64,000 bases of DNA from Pogonophryne albipinna. Its lineage: Eukaryota; Chordata; Actinopteri; Perciformes; Artedidraconidae. Below the pieces are notes generated by a model, which made no database searches, had not been told where the DNA came from, and worked only from the letters and a program-made list of their open reading frames with translations. Positions within the stretch are counted from its first letter, which is position 1. Each line of letters begins with the position of its first letter. The stretch covers positions 2,093,607-2,157,606 of the forward strand of contig CM053244.1 in NCBI GenBank assembly GCA_028583405.1, given 5' to 3'. The position numbers and the translations under genes were made by a program. Shown here piece by piece: positions 24,301-36,754 of the stretch.

Positions 24301-24508
24301 GACTGTTATAAAAAACGACTGTTATATTTTTCATTAGTTTGACCAAAATAACTTGATTCACAGGGCCTAGGTATAAAAGTCACGGCTCGCCACTGCAGTA
24401 TGGTGGCTTGAACTAGTGGGAGAAATGGCACTGTTTGTCTGTAGCCAATGCCTTGAATCTCGGCAAAAAAGGCATTAGAAGCATTAGAAAGTCAAGGTAA
24501 ACTTGGGG

Positions 24509-25228
24509 TTAACTTGCAATCCCGTAACGCAGGTCGGAGATGGAGAGGGATGCCAGCTCCCTCTTTACTCCGTCGAACATCTTTCTTTGCTTGAGGAGCT
24601 CAGCAGAGATGTCAGGAAAAAACATCACTCTTTGGTTATCCAGGAGTATTGGTCCCTTCATTCTGGCAGCCTGCATGACTCGAGATTTGTCCGCGTAATT
24701 CAGGAACTTCATTATCACAACCCTGGGTGACTGCGCTTCAGCTTCGGTGACTTTACCAATCCTGTGCGCTCTCTCGATCAGTAGTGGTCCTGGAAAATGT
24801 GATGCACCAAGCACGTCAGGTATCCCTTCCTTTCTCCCCGGCATACCCACCAGACGAAGGTTGGAGCAGCGGCTGCGATTTTCCAGATCATCCACCTTGA
24901 GCACCAACTCCTCTACAGTAGTTTTCATGGCTGTGTTTTGAGCTAGCAGAGCTGCGACATCGTCTTCGTTGGTGGAAATTCTGTCCTCAGCTCCAGTAAC
25001 GCGCACCGTGACTGCTTTCAGGTCAACTTGCACTCCTTGTATTGCGCTAAACAACCCGTCAAATCTCGATACGAAGTCTTCTTTCATCGCTTGGATAGCG
25101 GTCAGCACTTTGTCCGGAGCATTAGCATCTGCTGCTCCGCTAGCATCGCAGTTAGCTTGCTGTTTCGAGGCATTTGAAAAGTAGAATTTGGCGTTGTTTT
25201 GCCCCTGTTTCCCTGGTTTCGGCACCAT
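24509..25228 (-). pseudogene. L1 ORF1 (RNA-binding protein), truncated
   Basis: The frame starts with ATG at 25228 (MVPKPGKQGQNN). A heptad-rich segment with MKTTVEELVLKVDDLENRSR forms the coiled coil, followed by SNLRLVGMPGRKEG, LLIERAHRIG and PRVVIMKFLNYADKSRVM, the RNA-recognition domain of Transposase_22-type L1 ORF1 proteins. The C-terminal domain begins (VKRELASL) but the frame is cut at 24509 by the TTAA junction, which supplies a chance stop codon. Such proteins form trimers that package L1 RNA. No internal stop is present, so the copy was intact until the rearrangement. Confidence 0.85.
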
Positions 25229-25733
25229 CTGAATTTACAAAGTACTTTTAGTTCAAATGACTAAGGCTGTGTGAATAAATTAAAGTTGTGAGGCAGTCAA
25301 ATTTACAGAATTTTAAGGAGGGGCTCCGACACCTGTCTGCTCAGCACCACGCCATAACCGGAAGTCTGATTATTTATTGTGAATCCGACTCTGACTACAA
25401 ATAGATTCAGAGTGACGCTGTAGAAGATAACATATAAGTCATATAGTCTTAGCATGGTCGGCATAGTCCTTAGTGGGTCTCTGTTTATATAATGAGAACA
25501 TTAAGACAAGGATTTCCTTCAGACAGATCGTCTGGCTCATGGGATCATTTTGCCTTGACCCTCCTGCAGTAAACTACTGAATGATTCCCAGTCTGAATTA
25601 GCACTTTCTATTTGGCTGAACTAAGGACTTTAACCACCTGGCATATTAGAACTGATGCAGTAGTTGGTGCATTTGACCTTTGACCGTGAATCAAATGCAG
25701 GCATTAACAACAAAGAGCTGATTCTACAGGGCT

Positions 25734-27096
25734 CAGTGACGTGCGGTGAGGTTCATGGCTGGTGAGGCACTGACTCTTTCAGAGTCAGATTTACAAATAT
25801 TATATATTTTGACCTTAAAGGTGGGGTAGGTAATTTTGGAGAAACCAGCTCGAGTGCGCTAGAATTTGAAAATACACAGCCCCTCCTCCAACACACACGA
25901 ACGCGCACATGACCAATGAGGGCACGAGATAAGTTTGTGCACAGATGGAAGGCTGACAGGCAGGTTATTTTAGCTGGGCCGGCTAAAATGAGTGGTCGTG
26001 CTTTTTACAGTACTACGGCTTCCACAGATGAAATGTTTTTATGTATTTTTTGTCAAAGCACTTAAGATATTCATTGCTATCGGGATGTTAAGAGCATTCC
26101 ATGGAATATAACAAAAAGTGTATATCGTGCCGGTTCCTCAAACGTACCTACCCCACCTTTAATCGAAATATTCTGTTATTTTCAAAAGCTTTTTTAGTCT
26201 GATGCTTCGATTCATTTTAAACAGACCGTTCAACAAAAGGATACCCAAAATCTAAATATTGGATTGTTCTTTCTTAGTAAGATCCCATTTTCATTACAAT
26301 TGTGGTCTTACCTTGACTTGAAGATGAAGTCCATGCTATCCTTCTGGACAACAATCTTTATTACTTTTTTGTAAAAGTCCTCCTTATCTCCCTCTAGTTT
26401 CAAAAGTCTAGTTTGTTGTTTTCGTCTACCTTCTCTGTGTAGAATAACAGTAGCAACAAGAACCTGTGGGCTCACGTGCGCCCCCTGCAGTGCGGCAGAG
26501 GTTGTGGCTGCCTCCCCTGGTGCTTTTTTCATTGCTGTTGTATGATGAGACCAGCGAGCTTAAATATCATATATACGTGAAATAATTTATTTAGAGACTA
26601 TGGATAGCGAGGACAAATGTAATAAAGGGATCTACAAACATTACATTGGTGACATACAGTGAGATGGTGCAGGCATGCGCTTAGGGCCCGCTTTCTAGCC
26701 AGTTTGGGGGTGACGCATTCTGAGGTGAGGCAGAGCTCATCTGTGCCTCACCTCACCACACAGTAACTGGCTTGTGCGCGCTCACAAAATAAGTGCCCGC
26801 GCTAAATTAGTGCCCGTGCTCCAGCAAGTTACTGTGGGCTTCTGTGAGGCAGAGCTCGTCCCTGCCTCACTTCTCAATCTCATCGCTCCCCGTAGTTGTA
26901 GCGGAGCTCGGCAAATTAGCCGATTTTTACTATAAAAAGCGATTGGAATCAAACAGAAATCACATTTACAACACAGATCAGTGGACACATTTTATTATTA
27001 TTATTATTATTTGTATTATTATTTATTTTTTCCGTTACATTGGAGAATGACAAGTGAGGCTCTGCCTCACCTGCCTCCCCTGACCGCACGTCGCTG
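25734..27096. mobile_element. hAT element, non-autonomous
   Basis: Ends CAGTGACGTGCGGTGAG and the complement of the right end CAGCGACGTGCGGTCAG, flanked by a perfect 8-base duplication ACAGGGCT (25726-25733, 27097-27104). No transposase domain is visible in the 1.36 kb. The GTGAGGCAGAGCTC block is repeated inside. A smaller MITE (25815-26162) is nested in it. Confidence 0.92.
25815..26162. mobile_element. MITE with 16-bp inverted ends
   Basis: Begins TTAAAGGTGGGGTAGGTA and ends TACCTACCCCACCTTTAA. The TTAA at each tip could be target sequence. About 348 bases, non-coding, nested in the hAT element. Confidence 0.8.
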
Positions 27097-27959
27097 ACAG
27101 GGCTCCTGTTCTTCAGGGAGGGAATAGAGGTTTAATTGGGGGAATTCAGAGAACATGAGGTCATGGGAAGCTACATCAAAGCAGTACAGAGGTCATTAGC
27201 ATAATGTGGAAAGCGTTTACCAGCTTCATCTGTCTTTGTGTTACCCGTGGTATACTGTACACACCTTCATAAACAGGCTTGTAATCCTTGTTCAAAGTAA
27301 TTCGACTCCAGATTATGTCTTAATAATCTGTTAATTATTGTATTGATGAACTGTTTTGAATTTAAAATGTAAATGTAAAATAAATAAGTTACATAGCAAT
27401 GTATACATATTTAGATGTCCATATTTGTATACATAGCAATGCATACATATTTAGTTTGCTAACATTAGCCACAGTAACCATAAGGTTTTACCTGTGTATG
27501 GGGGTCTGTCACACTGTCAGCGTCACCCTTGTTCAAGTACTGGACTGACGATTTTCTCATGGGCTTTCACTGCATTCAGGCCGGATGAAAGCTGCGGCTC
27601 AATCCTAGAGTCTGGAGAAGGGTCTTGACCACCCGGAGAGTTATGTGGTCATAGGACAAAAGTTTAAAAGGCCATGGTCATTCGCGTTGTAATGAAAGCT
27701 GAAAGTTGCTTTAGGTGCCACATTAAAACAAATTGACATCCAAACTCAGGGCAAGGATAACCAAAGTGAGCAACTGCATGGGGCCCAGACCCTAAGGTCT
27801 CATTCAAACCTATTAGTCTGCTTCTTTGGTGCACACCAGACAACAGTTTGTTACATTGCTTCACTTTTCAGAAGGTTCGGTTTGCGTTCACACAGGAAAA
27901 CTATAAACTGTAAACAAAAGTCATGTGCACGGAAATGCTGTTCAACAATTGGTCAGACA
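27097..27959. other. No gene seen
   Basis: AT-rich sequence with a short duplicated TGTATACATAGCAATG block near 27400-27450. From about 27700 a segment with GTTCACACAGG resembles the sequence after the piggyBac element (29580-29780), so the piggyBac may have split an older repeat. Confidence 0.35.
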
Positions 27960-29058
27960 TTAACCTGTTAAGCCAGAGAGACCCCGGTACCGGGGCCCTC
28001 CCGCAACATCTTGCAGGAAACAGTGTCTGAGGGCATGTTCATTTAATAAACTATGAATGTTTTATATCCATGTAACGGGAAGAAACTCATCTAACTGATC
28101 ATTTTTATTTATTTAAAAAAAAAAAAAACACAATGCTAATGCTGAGCCTCTGAATTAGCAACGAGCGAAAAATGCTAACAGATTTACTGCACCGAAACTC
28201 ACTCATAAAACCTTATTATTTATCCATTCTGCACATCCAACCCATCGATCTGATCGTGAGATGACACAGAATCGATGGGTACAGACATTATCACTCAATG
28301 GTACGAACTTGCGACTTTATAAACAAAAACAGACATCAAAACATGTGTCGCTAGGTAGCTAAAAACGCTAACATGGCTTACCCGTGTCGTAGTCTGGTCA
28401 AAAGTGGTCTTCAATGGCATTAAAACGATAAAAACGTTGCTGAAGTTAATCCATAGGTTAATCCAATGTGTCTGTGTCCCTTTGAAATGATTTATGATAA
28501 TCCATAAGCAATAAACCTGCTTTTCCTTTTCCAGATGTCAGAGCTAGAGAAAGGTTTGCTCTGATGCAAAACTGCATGCGCGAAGCCCCCACCTTTTTGT
28601 TTTACCATGTGTGTGTGGGGGGAAGTTCCCCTTCGATTCTATTGGCTCTAACGGTCAGAAAGAGATGTCAATCAGCAAAATCGACAAAGGGGGGCCAGAG
28701 ATATGGCAAATCCACCCAAATGACCCCAGAAGTGTGTTTTTTTTGTTGCTAAACCTCTCTAAAAAGGTCAGATTTCACTTGTTTTGCATCAATCTTGATA
28801 CAGGGTACTTATTATATGTTGTACTTTGGATTCCTAAAGCTTTTAGTCCACTAACCCATCATCCAAGGGTAGTTTTCACTATAAGTAAAAAAGAATTTTT
28901 GGACGGACACTATAATTTAAAGTTTTTTACTATGTTCAATCTGAACAGGTTTATCATTACTTTGAGAAAAAATATTATTAATTTAACCCTTTTAGAAGGG
29001 AAGATATGGCCATTTGTTCTGGGAATGTCATTTTCAGGCTCAGGGCTAAACAGGTTAA
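27960..29058 (+). mobile_element. piggyBac-type MITE (1.1 kb)
   Basis: TTAA at 27960-27963 and 29055-29058, ends CCTGTTAAGCC / GGCTAAACAGG. The copy is complete but has no transposase coding. The right 350 bases are nearly the same as in the elements at 10-5736 and 14499-16507; the left 400 bases differ more. Confidence 0.88.
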
Positions 29059-31232
29059 GGGGGTAAAAATGCAAATCCCGGCAATTTCTACCGTAGCCTC
29101 CACCATGGAGCATCGGCAGGTTATTTTCATGCTGCTGTTAATCTGGAGAGCATATCAACAGACTATCGGACGGGGCGAATGATTATATGATCAGACAACG
29201 TGCGTTAAAAATCATTATAACACATGCTCTGCAGTAAGTAGGAGGTTTCACCAACGACAGGGGGCTCTGTTGTACACAGGGGACCAGTGAGGTTAGCAGT
29301 CACAAGAAAATATAGCCTAGCTTATGTTTATAGTTGTTTATATCTCTGTGAATTAATGAATGATTCAGAATGAATTAAAGCATGACCCTATAGTCCACCT
29401 CTTCTTCCTCATAGGACTCAACCACATCCTGTGTTCAAGATATTGTCGAGGTTGTCATACTAAATAAATGTGTCTTTAATATAGGGGGAGCTGCCACTTT
29501 TATGTATAGTTGAAGGAGCTTTTTTACTTTTACACAACACTGTTCAACACTCCGATTAAATCCATTCTGCTTCATTCTTTCACTAAAGATTTTTGATGAA
29601 CCGCTCCAGAGCTCACTAGCAAGCGGTCCGAGGCCACCTCTTTTAGGCGGACCAGGGTCCATCCCAAACGAACCGCACCCAGCAGTTAAACGCTCCAGGG
29701 TTCCATTCAACCGGACTAAACAAGCCTGGTGTGAACGCGACCTAAAATGGTTCAGTGTGAACTGCCCGATTAGGATTAACTGCAAATACAGCTTGTGTTT
29801 TTTCTTTTTTTTCTGTTAAAGCATTTCTTTTATATTCTCTTTATGAAAAGATCATGTAACAGAGATATTTTCTTATGTTTAAAATACAATTACATTTTTC
29901 TGTGTGATATTTTAACAAATCCCACAGTTATAAAATAGATCCCGACACATGAACCCTCTCTAAAACAGTGCCTCAAGATGAAAACAAGGCCCACCTCAAA
30001 GGAAAACTGACAGAACATATGATCAGACATCTTTCTTTTTCCCATGTTTTCGGCAAAATCTCAGTTTTTACTGCAATGAAGGGAATGTTCTCATTGCCTA
30101 TAAGTACAGAGCTACTAAACTAAAGCCTAAGTTGTCACCATAGTTTACCATTATCGTTTCATTTGATAATGTGCTTAAGAGATGCATATTAAATCGTATT
30201 TGTGTTTCTTACCATAAAAGCATGTGACCTTTGACAAGAATGCAGAAAAAAACTTTTTCAAACATCTTGAATATCACCAACCTCAGCACCAGAATGCTTT
30301 TGCAAGGAGTACCAGTGGATGTTTGCACCCCTCTCCCCTTCCCCCCTTCTTCTCATCATTTCAAATAATGCGGCCCCTTTATCGGCAGTTTCTCCATAAT
30401 GTAAACACCGTCCTGCTGTAGTACCAGAGCAGTCCGACTAAAGAGATGTCATTACCCCCACTCACTCTCCACAGATTAATTACAGCACGCAGCCATCTCC
30501 TTCTCACATCCAAACACTTACACTGAACTGCACCTCTACGGATGACTAAACTACCTGCTTTCTCGCCATTAAAAATACAGAGAGCGATGGAGACAGAGAC
30601 TAAAGGTGATTCATACTGCCTAATTTACAGTATGCGCTGGCATTTATGTAAGTGGTGTAACTTATGTAAATGGTATTACAGTCCCAGAGTCTGTGTTGCA
30701 GGGAGAACGTTTTTTCTTATAATGTCTATCATTCTGTTAAATGCTGTTGTTATTCCACTTCATGCTGCAATGCTGGGAGAAATAATTGTAATCAGTTTAC
30801 AGTAAATCATTGGCCCGGGAATCATTTCAATGAGAAGGCTTTCACCCAATCATTTGGAGCCTTTAGGGTTCCTTACAAGTTCTCCAAACTACATGAGACC
30901 TACAGGTGACCACAGGGGTATCATTTGCTGTTTTACTAGGGACCAAAACTTCCCTTTAACGCTGCCGAATTACTCCAACAAGAAAAGCAGATTTGATTAA
31001 AACTATACAATTGGCAGTCAACAAAAGCTAAAGACAAGGATTTTCTCCAAAGAATATGATATTTATTTACTAATCAGAACAATGTAATACTCCAATACAT
31101 TATTTAAGATCAGTAGTTTAACCTTTAAAATTATTTCTTATAAATTAATCTGATACAAAAGTACTATTGAATGGTTTCAAGTCTCTAACAACAATGATGT
31201 CCGCTCACATCAGGGGTGCTGAATTCCTCATA
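29059..31232. other. Mostly featureless; possible old repeat around 29105-29800
   Basis: A 26-codon frame at 29105 (MEHRQVIFMLLLIWRAYQQ) followed by stops could be a decayed transposon exon but is too short to assign. 29580-29780 has the GTGAACGCGACC / GTTCACAC character of a MITE. 29810-31232 shows no repeat ends, domains or RNA genes. Confidence 0.3.
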
Positions 31233-32483
31233 CAGGGTATATGCAGGAATCCTGAAGTCAAATTCAATACCTTTTAAGACCTTTTTTAAGACCCTTTCCA
31301 TACATTTTAAGACCTCATCGCAACTTTGAGTTCTAACCGGTTACATTGGCGACACACTTTACCTCACATTGACTATATTGATTGTAAGATAGCACAACTA
31401 AACAGAGTGCAGACAGACTACTGAAGCCTCCTCTCCACATGAACTTCAACCTCTCTGTGAAGGTCAGGTTTAATGCAGTATGCTGCTTTGTTGCTTCTGT
31501 ACTCTGTGCTCTTTCATTCCAGTAAAACTCCTCAGAAACCATTAGAAACCAGTATTTGACCAATAAACCAAACAATTGACAAAACTTTGAACTATGAAAT
31601 ATATTAAACTTTGGTGAGCTTCAGCGGGGTAATGCCATATAGGAGCTCCCTCACAAATACCCAGGGGTTAAATTGGGCTGGGGCTGTCCGGGGCTAAGCC
31701 CGGCACATAGGACGATGCTCTGACGTCATCACCCTCACACATTTGTCATATGTTTACAAAAAACGATATATATGTTAAGACTTTTCTCGTTCTTAATATA
31801 GACTATATTTAGGGTCGATATGTGTTGACCTTACTTTAAAATAGCAGATCTCTGTGACCGGATATAGTTTGGCTTAGACCCCGGCCCCACGAGGACGCAT
31901 ACAGTAAAACGCATACGCAAACGCAAAAAAGTCTTCCGTTCACACGCATTTGATTCATTAACGTGTCCGTTCACACTAGAGTCTAGACCGCTGGAAATGC
32001 TGTAGTACATATGCCAGGCCTGTAAGTGGCGCTGCTGCCGCCACAAAATACACCAAAAGCAGCGAAGAAGACCCCGGAGCATGGTTTTCATGGTTGCCCT
32101 TCTTTTTATTCTCCGCGGTGGACGGCGTGTTCTCCTGCTGTATATCTCTCAGGTAGTCCACCAGCAGATAAACCCCCCCCCCCCCACAGAGGGGAAACTC
32201 AAAATAAGAAGCAGCATTTTATGGCACGCTATGCATGGGGCCGCCTTGAGGGGGTTTCCTGACATGTTGTTTCAGACTGAAACAACATGTCGGGAAACCC
32301 CCTCAACTTCCCCCCCCTCAACTTTCAGTAAATTAAAGGGTGTTTCATGTTGTCGTTGCTGTGGACCTTCTTAATACCTTGGAAAATGCCGTTTAATACT
32401 TTTTAATACTTTTTAATAGCCTTAATTTTCGCTAAATTGATTTATCAACTTTTAATACTTTTTAAGACCCAGTGGACACCCTG
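31233..32483. mobile_element. hAT-like non-autonomous element
   Basis: Starts CAGGGTATATGC and ends GTGGACACCCTG, with AAGACCTTTT-rich subterminal sequence at both ends. Flanks share only TCATA, so the target duplication is not clean. The interior contains another MITE piece (31870-32100) related to 39805-39934 and a strong palindrome (32248-32304). Confidence 0.55.
32248..32304. repeat. Near-perfect palindrome, 28-bp arms
   Basis: Arms GAGGGGGTTTCC...GTTTCAG and CTGAAAC...GGAAACCCCCTC differ at one base and are separated by a single A. Transcribed from either strand this would give a long hairpin. It lies inside the hAT-like element. Confidence 0.9.
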
Positions 32484-33235
32484 TCATAAGAACACAAGAA
32501 ACAATACTATGTCAGTTCATGAAATTCAGCAAACAAATAATGAAAACACTAATACGCTTGAGAAATTATGAAAAAACAACAATGTAAACAAAAGTAAAGC
32601 AATATAAACCGCACAAAACCAAAGTTCAAAATGGAACCAAAAAATCTGCAATGGCGGATCTACGTATAAAGGAGCAAAGCACAATTTTTGTTATCTTTAA
32701 TATTTTGTATGCATGCTTCTTGGTTAATATTAAGCTGTCTTTGGCTCTTTTCTTGCTTTAACAAATACAAATCCCCTCTGTGGGACGAATAAAGGTATTC
32801 TGATTCTGATGCATAATCATGCATAAACGGTCACACAACAACCAGCTAACTAACATGCCGCAACCTCAATGAACATGGGAACTTACAGGAAGTGTCTCTG
32901 CACGGAAGGGGAAGAGCTAGCACGTATCAGCTGTTTAAAATTATTAAGAATGCGGAAGTGGGAGGTTCTATTGTTGCGCAACACTACGGTGGCTGAAAGG
33001 GTGTTCGCCTTTTTGGTCGGCTATAATCACTTCGGTTACATTTTTCAAAATTGTGCTTATTCAATCCAGACTGTCCAACACCCAGTCAGTCAGAATCCTG
33101 AAAAGCAGAACAGATACTTAAATCCTATCGCGGAAACAGAAAATGGAACACAACCCATTTGAATAATTGTATTTTAACAAAGTAAAACATGACTGAGAAA
33201 GAATCTACATTTGTAAAACAACAAATAGGACACAC
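32484..33235. other. No gene; LINE tail at 32757-32812
   Basis: A LINE-type tail (CTGTGGGACGAATAAAGG, then TTCTGATTCTGAT) lies at 32757-32812. A 97-codon frame at 32869-33162 has no recognisable domain. Confidence 0.4.
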
Positions 33236-33387
33236 CAGTGCATGACATTAAGGATTTTGGGAGATGGTCCTGTGGGCCATCTTAGCTAATTTACAGATGG
33301 CCCTGAGCCCAATAGAGATTGCCCTGAAAAATGCCCGCGGAACGAAATGACGCACGAACAATTTAATGCAATTTAATGCAACTTAAT

Positions 33388-34790
33388 GCACGGGCTGACC
33401 TGGGCTGAAGCCCAGGGGCCTACGGAAATTGGGGGCCTATCATGAACCAGTAAAAAAAAAATCTTTTTTATTTCGGATGTTTTAAAACATTTTTATATAA
33501 ACAAAGTCTTGGCTTTCAGAATATGAAACTTTTATTTCCAAAATCACACGATAAATACATTTTTGAAGCTTGTAAAGGGAAGAAGACAGCTCTCCCTCAC
33601 CACTCTGCTGTTCTGCTGTTCCCCTCCCTCCGCTGAAATTATGAATGTAAGGCGTATAGTAATCATAGATAACACGGCAGGGTCCGTTACAGTTTGTTTT
33701 CATCTGGTTTCAAATAAACAAAGTCTTGGCTTTCAGAATATTAAATTTGTTTCGGCAAATTCAGATGATAAATACAGCTTTGAAGCTTCGGCATAATTAC
33801 AAGAGGAGAACGGAGTAACTTGACGTCACAGCAGGCATAACAACAGCCGGTGTTTCTCGTGAGTGGTTTCCCCGGGAAACAAACACAATACACACAAACG
33901 CACACGTATACACACACACTCGCGAGCTTCCCCCAGACCAGTAATCCAAATGAAAATATCTTCCCTCCATACTATTTTGATCATTTGCTCCGCTAATCAA
34001 TCAGATCGATGGATTCCAGAGAAGAGAAAACTTTGAAGGCCTTTTTCTCAAAAATGTTGACTCCGTAACAGTCAGTGGGCACCATTTAACAGCCAATCAG
34101 AATGAGAATATGTTTCACATGTGACTTGTTCAAATTGCGACTGATTGAGTGACAGAAGAAGGTTGTTAAGGAGAAAATGTCGGAGAAGAAAAATGTTGAG
34201 AGTGGCGCTCGGAAAAGGAAATTGTTGAGGGAAAAGGACTTTCGAGACAAGCAGCTATTACAAAAAATGCCGAAGCTTACAGATTATTTTTTGCCTGTAG
34301 GCCAGGATAAGGAGGAAGGACAGATGAGTTCTGTACCGAGCGGCAGCGTTGCCGGCCGCGGGGCCTCGGAGCCAAGTAGGCCGTCTGGTTCTGATAGCGA
34401 TGGAGTGGCGGGAGAGGAAAAACAGACAGGAGGGACATTATCTGTTGGAGGAGATGGAGAGGACAACGAGGACTTGCTACGTGGAGGGGAGCCAACGGCA
34501 ACCGGACAAATATATGAGGGAGGCCCGATACGTCACTCATCTGGAGGAGAGGACCAGGCGCGCATAGAGCAGAGTCAATCAATCAATCAATGTTTATTTA
34601 TATAGCCCAATATTACAAATGTTACATTTGTCTCAGTGGTCTTCACAGTGTGTACAGAATGTGATTTCCAACAAAGAGTGGAGAAGTGCGATCACAGAGC
34701 CTGCCGAGGCTATACATGACTTTGATTTGTTGTTTAAATAGGGGCCTACAAAGGCGGGCTTGCGCACGAAGGGTTTGGGGGGCCTCCCCC
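33388..34790 (+). mobile_element. hAT-derived module, copy B
   Basis: About 1.4 kb nearly identical to the complement of 2500-3870: GCACGGGCTGACCTGG start, 790-base leader, transposase exon at 34177 and the same inverted retroposon tail at 34576-34650. It runs about 50 bases beyond copy A at its 3' side. Its CAGGG tip is missing, so copy B is truncated on the left. Confidence 0.75.
34177..34575 (+). pseudogene. hAT transposase N-terminal exon (ZMYM/TTF-like type), copy B
   Basis: ATG at 34177, MSEKK, basic segment GARKRKLLREKDFRDKQLL, motif MPKLTDYFLPVGQ, then an acidic low-complexity linker ending where the retroposon tail begins. Better preserved than copy A (it keeps PKLTDYF). No zinc finger or DDE domain follows. 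The shared disruption shows both copies descend from an already interrupted source. Confidence 0.55.
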
Positions 34791-35392
34791 TAGAACATTT
34801 AGATGTTTGCAGGTCTTAGATGCTGTCTGGTGCATTCTCTAGACTGAATTATAAGATGAACCACCACAATATTATATTGTACAATTTCAATTTGATTCTT
34901 CATTTCACTTGTTTGTTTGTTCTTGTTTGTGTTTGCTCGCTTGCATGCCCTGCATAGCTATAAGAAACACTTAAGTTGTTGGTCAAGACACTTTCCATCT
35001 GATGAAGGCAAATGCCTTCCCAGATGTAAAAAAGTAGAAAACATTACATTCAGTTATAACTGCCAAAACAAACATTATTTACACTATTATGGCCCCTGTT
35101 AAAAATGTTTGTAATGTTATCTACTGTAAGTTGGTCCAACGAATGCCTCCTCATCCGGAAGCTGACCGAGCAGACCCGAGCAGCAGTCGAGAGGAGCCGA
35201 GCCCATCCGCGAAGCACACAAAATGGCGACGTCAGAGTTCCCGTTAGCCGGCAAATCTAATTCTCTCCGGTCAAAATGTCCGGTCAAAATAATTTCCCTT
35301 TAGCACAATACCGCTTCAGTTGCGCCACTTTTGTGACAGACAAGAAGAGTATGTGACAGACAAGAATAGTCAATTCTAATGTCTAACTCTTA

Positions 35393-36199
35393 CGGCCCGT
35401 CCACACAGCAGCTTTAAAAAAATCTTCCAACGTTTCTCTGCCCATTCACTTTGAATGGGGTGACGTCACTTTGCCTCGCTTTTCGCCGAACTGCATTGTG
35501 GGGGAGCAAAGCGAATATTTCCAGGATTTTCAGGATTCAAAAGTTGAGCAATGTTCAACTTTTGAAGCTGAGGTGGAAGCGTCAGCCAATCAAATCCCGT
35601 TTATGCGAATCTGACAGTTCAAGCGCTAGCCAATCAAACCGCGTGCAAGCTGGGAGAGACATATCGCAGTTCATTTCCTCATATTCCAAACGAGAAATTA
35701 CGGTAGCAAATCACCCGGTTCTTTACGACCAGAACTATTTTCCGGGATAAAAAACCGGAGGAACCAGGCATGGAGGGAGGTGACAGAGACAGTGGGTGAA
35801 ACTGGTAGGTTTTCGCCTGTTTGGGGATTTTATATCCAGTTTACTTCGTTTTAACATTGCTAGCAAGCATAGACTGTATCTTTAGCCAGCATGGAATGTA
35901 GCATAAAATAGCACCATAGACATTAATCTCATAAATGTTCCTCATAGCCCTTCCCGCTGACACTTTACCTCTGCCACATCATAGACTATATGCATCACAT
36001 TAATGCACACAATGTCATACTCCTTTCTGCACATATTCTGAGTGGAGAAGAACCGGGGTTTTTTGCTTTGTATGTCGGGGGCGGGAGATTCATGTGATTG
36101 GTTGTTGGTAGCGTTGCTCGCAAAAAATCCCCAAGCTTTCAGGCACGCCCAGCTCCAAGATTTTCAAGATTTTTTTAAAGCTGCTGTGTGGACGGGCCG
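35393..36199 (+). mobile_element. PIF-Harbinger non-autonomous element with MADF exon relic
   Basis: Inverted ends CGGCCCGTCCACACAGCAG and CTGCTGTGTGGACGGGCCG, flanked by TTA and TCA (a diverged 3-base site). Around 35695-35755 the frame VANHPVLYDQNYFPG matches the start of a MADF (Myb/SANT-like) domain, the DNA-binding partner protein of Harbinger elements, but a TAA stops it. A second copy at 52171 keeps this exon open. Confidence 0.8.
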
Positions 36200-36754
36200 T
36201 CAATGTGGAGAAAGAGATGTCCTGTATGGGTTGATTGTGCGTTGATCTGTTGGTAATGCCTCGGGGTTCCGGTGGGCATGTAAACAAATGCATAATGCTG
36301 CGCTATACTTTGTGGTCTCACCCGGTTGCATAGCGACACTTATTGTTTAGGTGTCTTTTGATAAGCAGGTAGTCCTATCATTAACTAGAACTAGCTGGAT
36401 CTGATCGATATGGACATAAACGCGAGTGAAGTCTAATCTGACGGGAGAGAGAGATCAGCTGCTGCTGACGAGTCGACACGCAGCTCTGCATGATCACATG
36501 CAGCGGTGAGCGGACAAAACACACACTTCAGGTTAGAATATCACACGTAGCTATTTTAATGACCTCTCAAACTACGTAAACTAGTTATAGATATGTTTAG
36601 TTTTACTGTCGGGTCACTCATTACTGGATCCGCGAGCTGCATGATACTGACATAATAGATTGCCCGATCGGGCAACCAGCAGGTGAGGCTTCATTGCCCG
36701 AGCTAAATACTAGATGGCCCCGGGCCATCGGGCAGTCCTTAATGTCGAGCCCTG

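Larger units (their letters stand above)
19283..25260 (-). mobile_element. L1-type LINE, fragmented
   Basis: Minus-strand order from 25260: an ORF1 with coiled-coil and RNA-binding domain (24509-25228), a gap where the endonuclease should be, reverse transcriptase (22387-23583), ORF2 C terminus (19425-20600), then an ACTAATAAAGAG signal and an A-rich tail (about 19286-19320). An ERV-type insertion (20605-22386, duplication GTGAG) and a piggyBac fragment (23583-24300) interrupt it. Confidence 0.88.
33236..36754 (+). mobile_element. hAT element with nested hAT module and Harbinger
   Basis: The left end reads CAGTGCATGACATTAAGG and the complement of the right end CAGGGCTCGACATTAAGG, with GATGGYCC...GGGCCATC subterminal sequence at both sides. 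Flanking target duplications are not clear. Inside are copy B of the shared hAT module (33388-34790), a Harbinger element (35393-36199) and, at 36240-36660, a segment that matches the complement of 47430-47810. No catalytic transposase exon remains. Confidence 0.6.
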
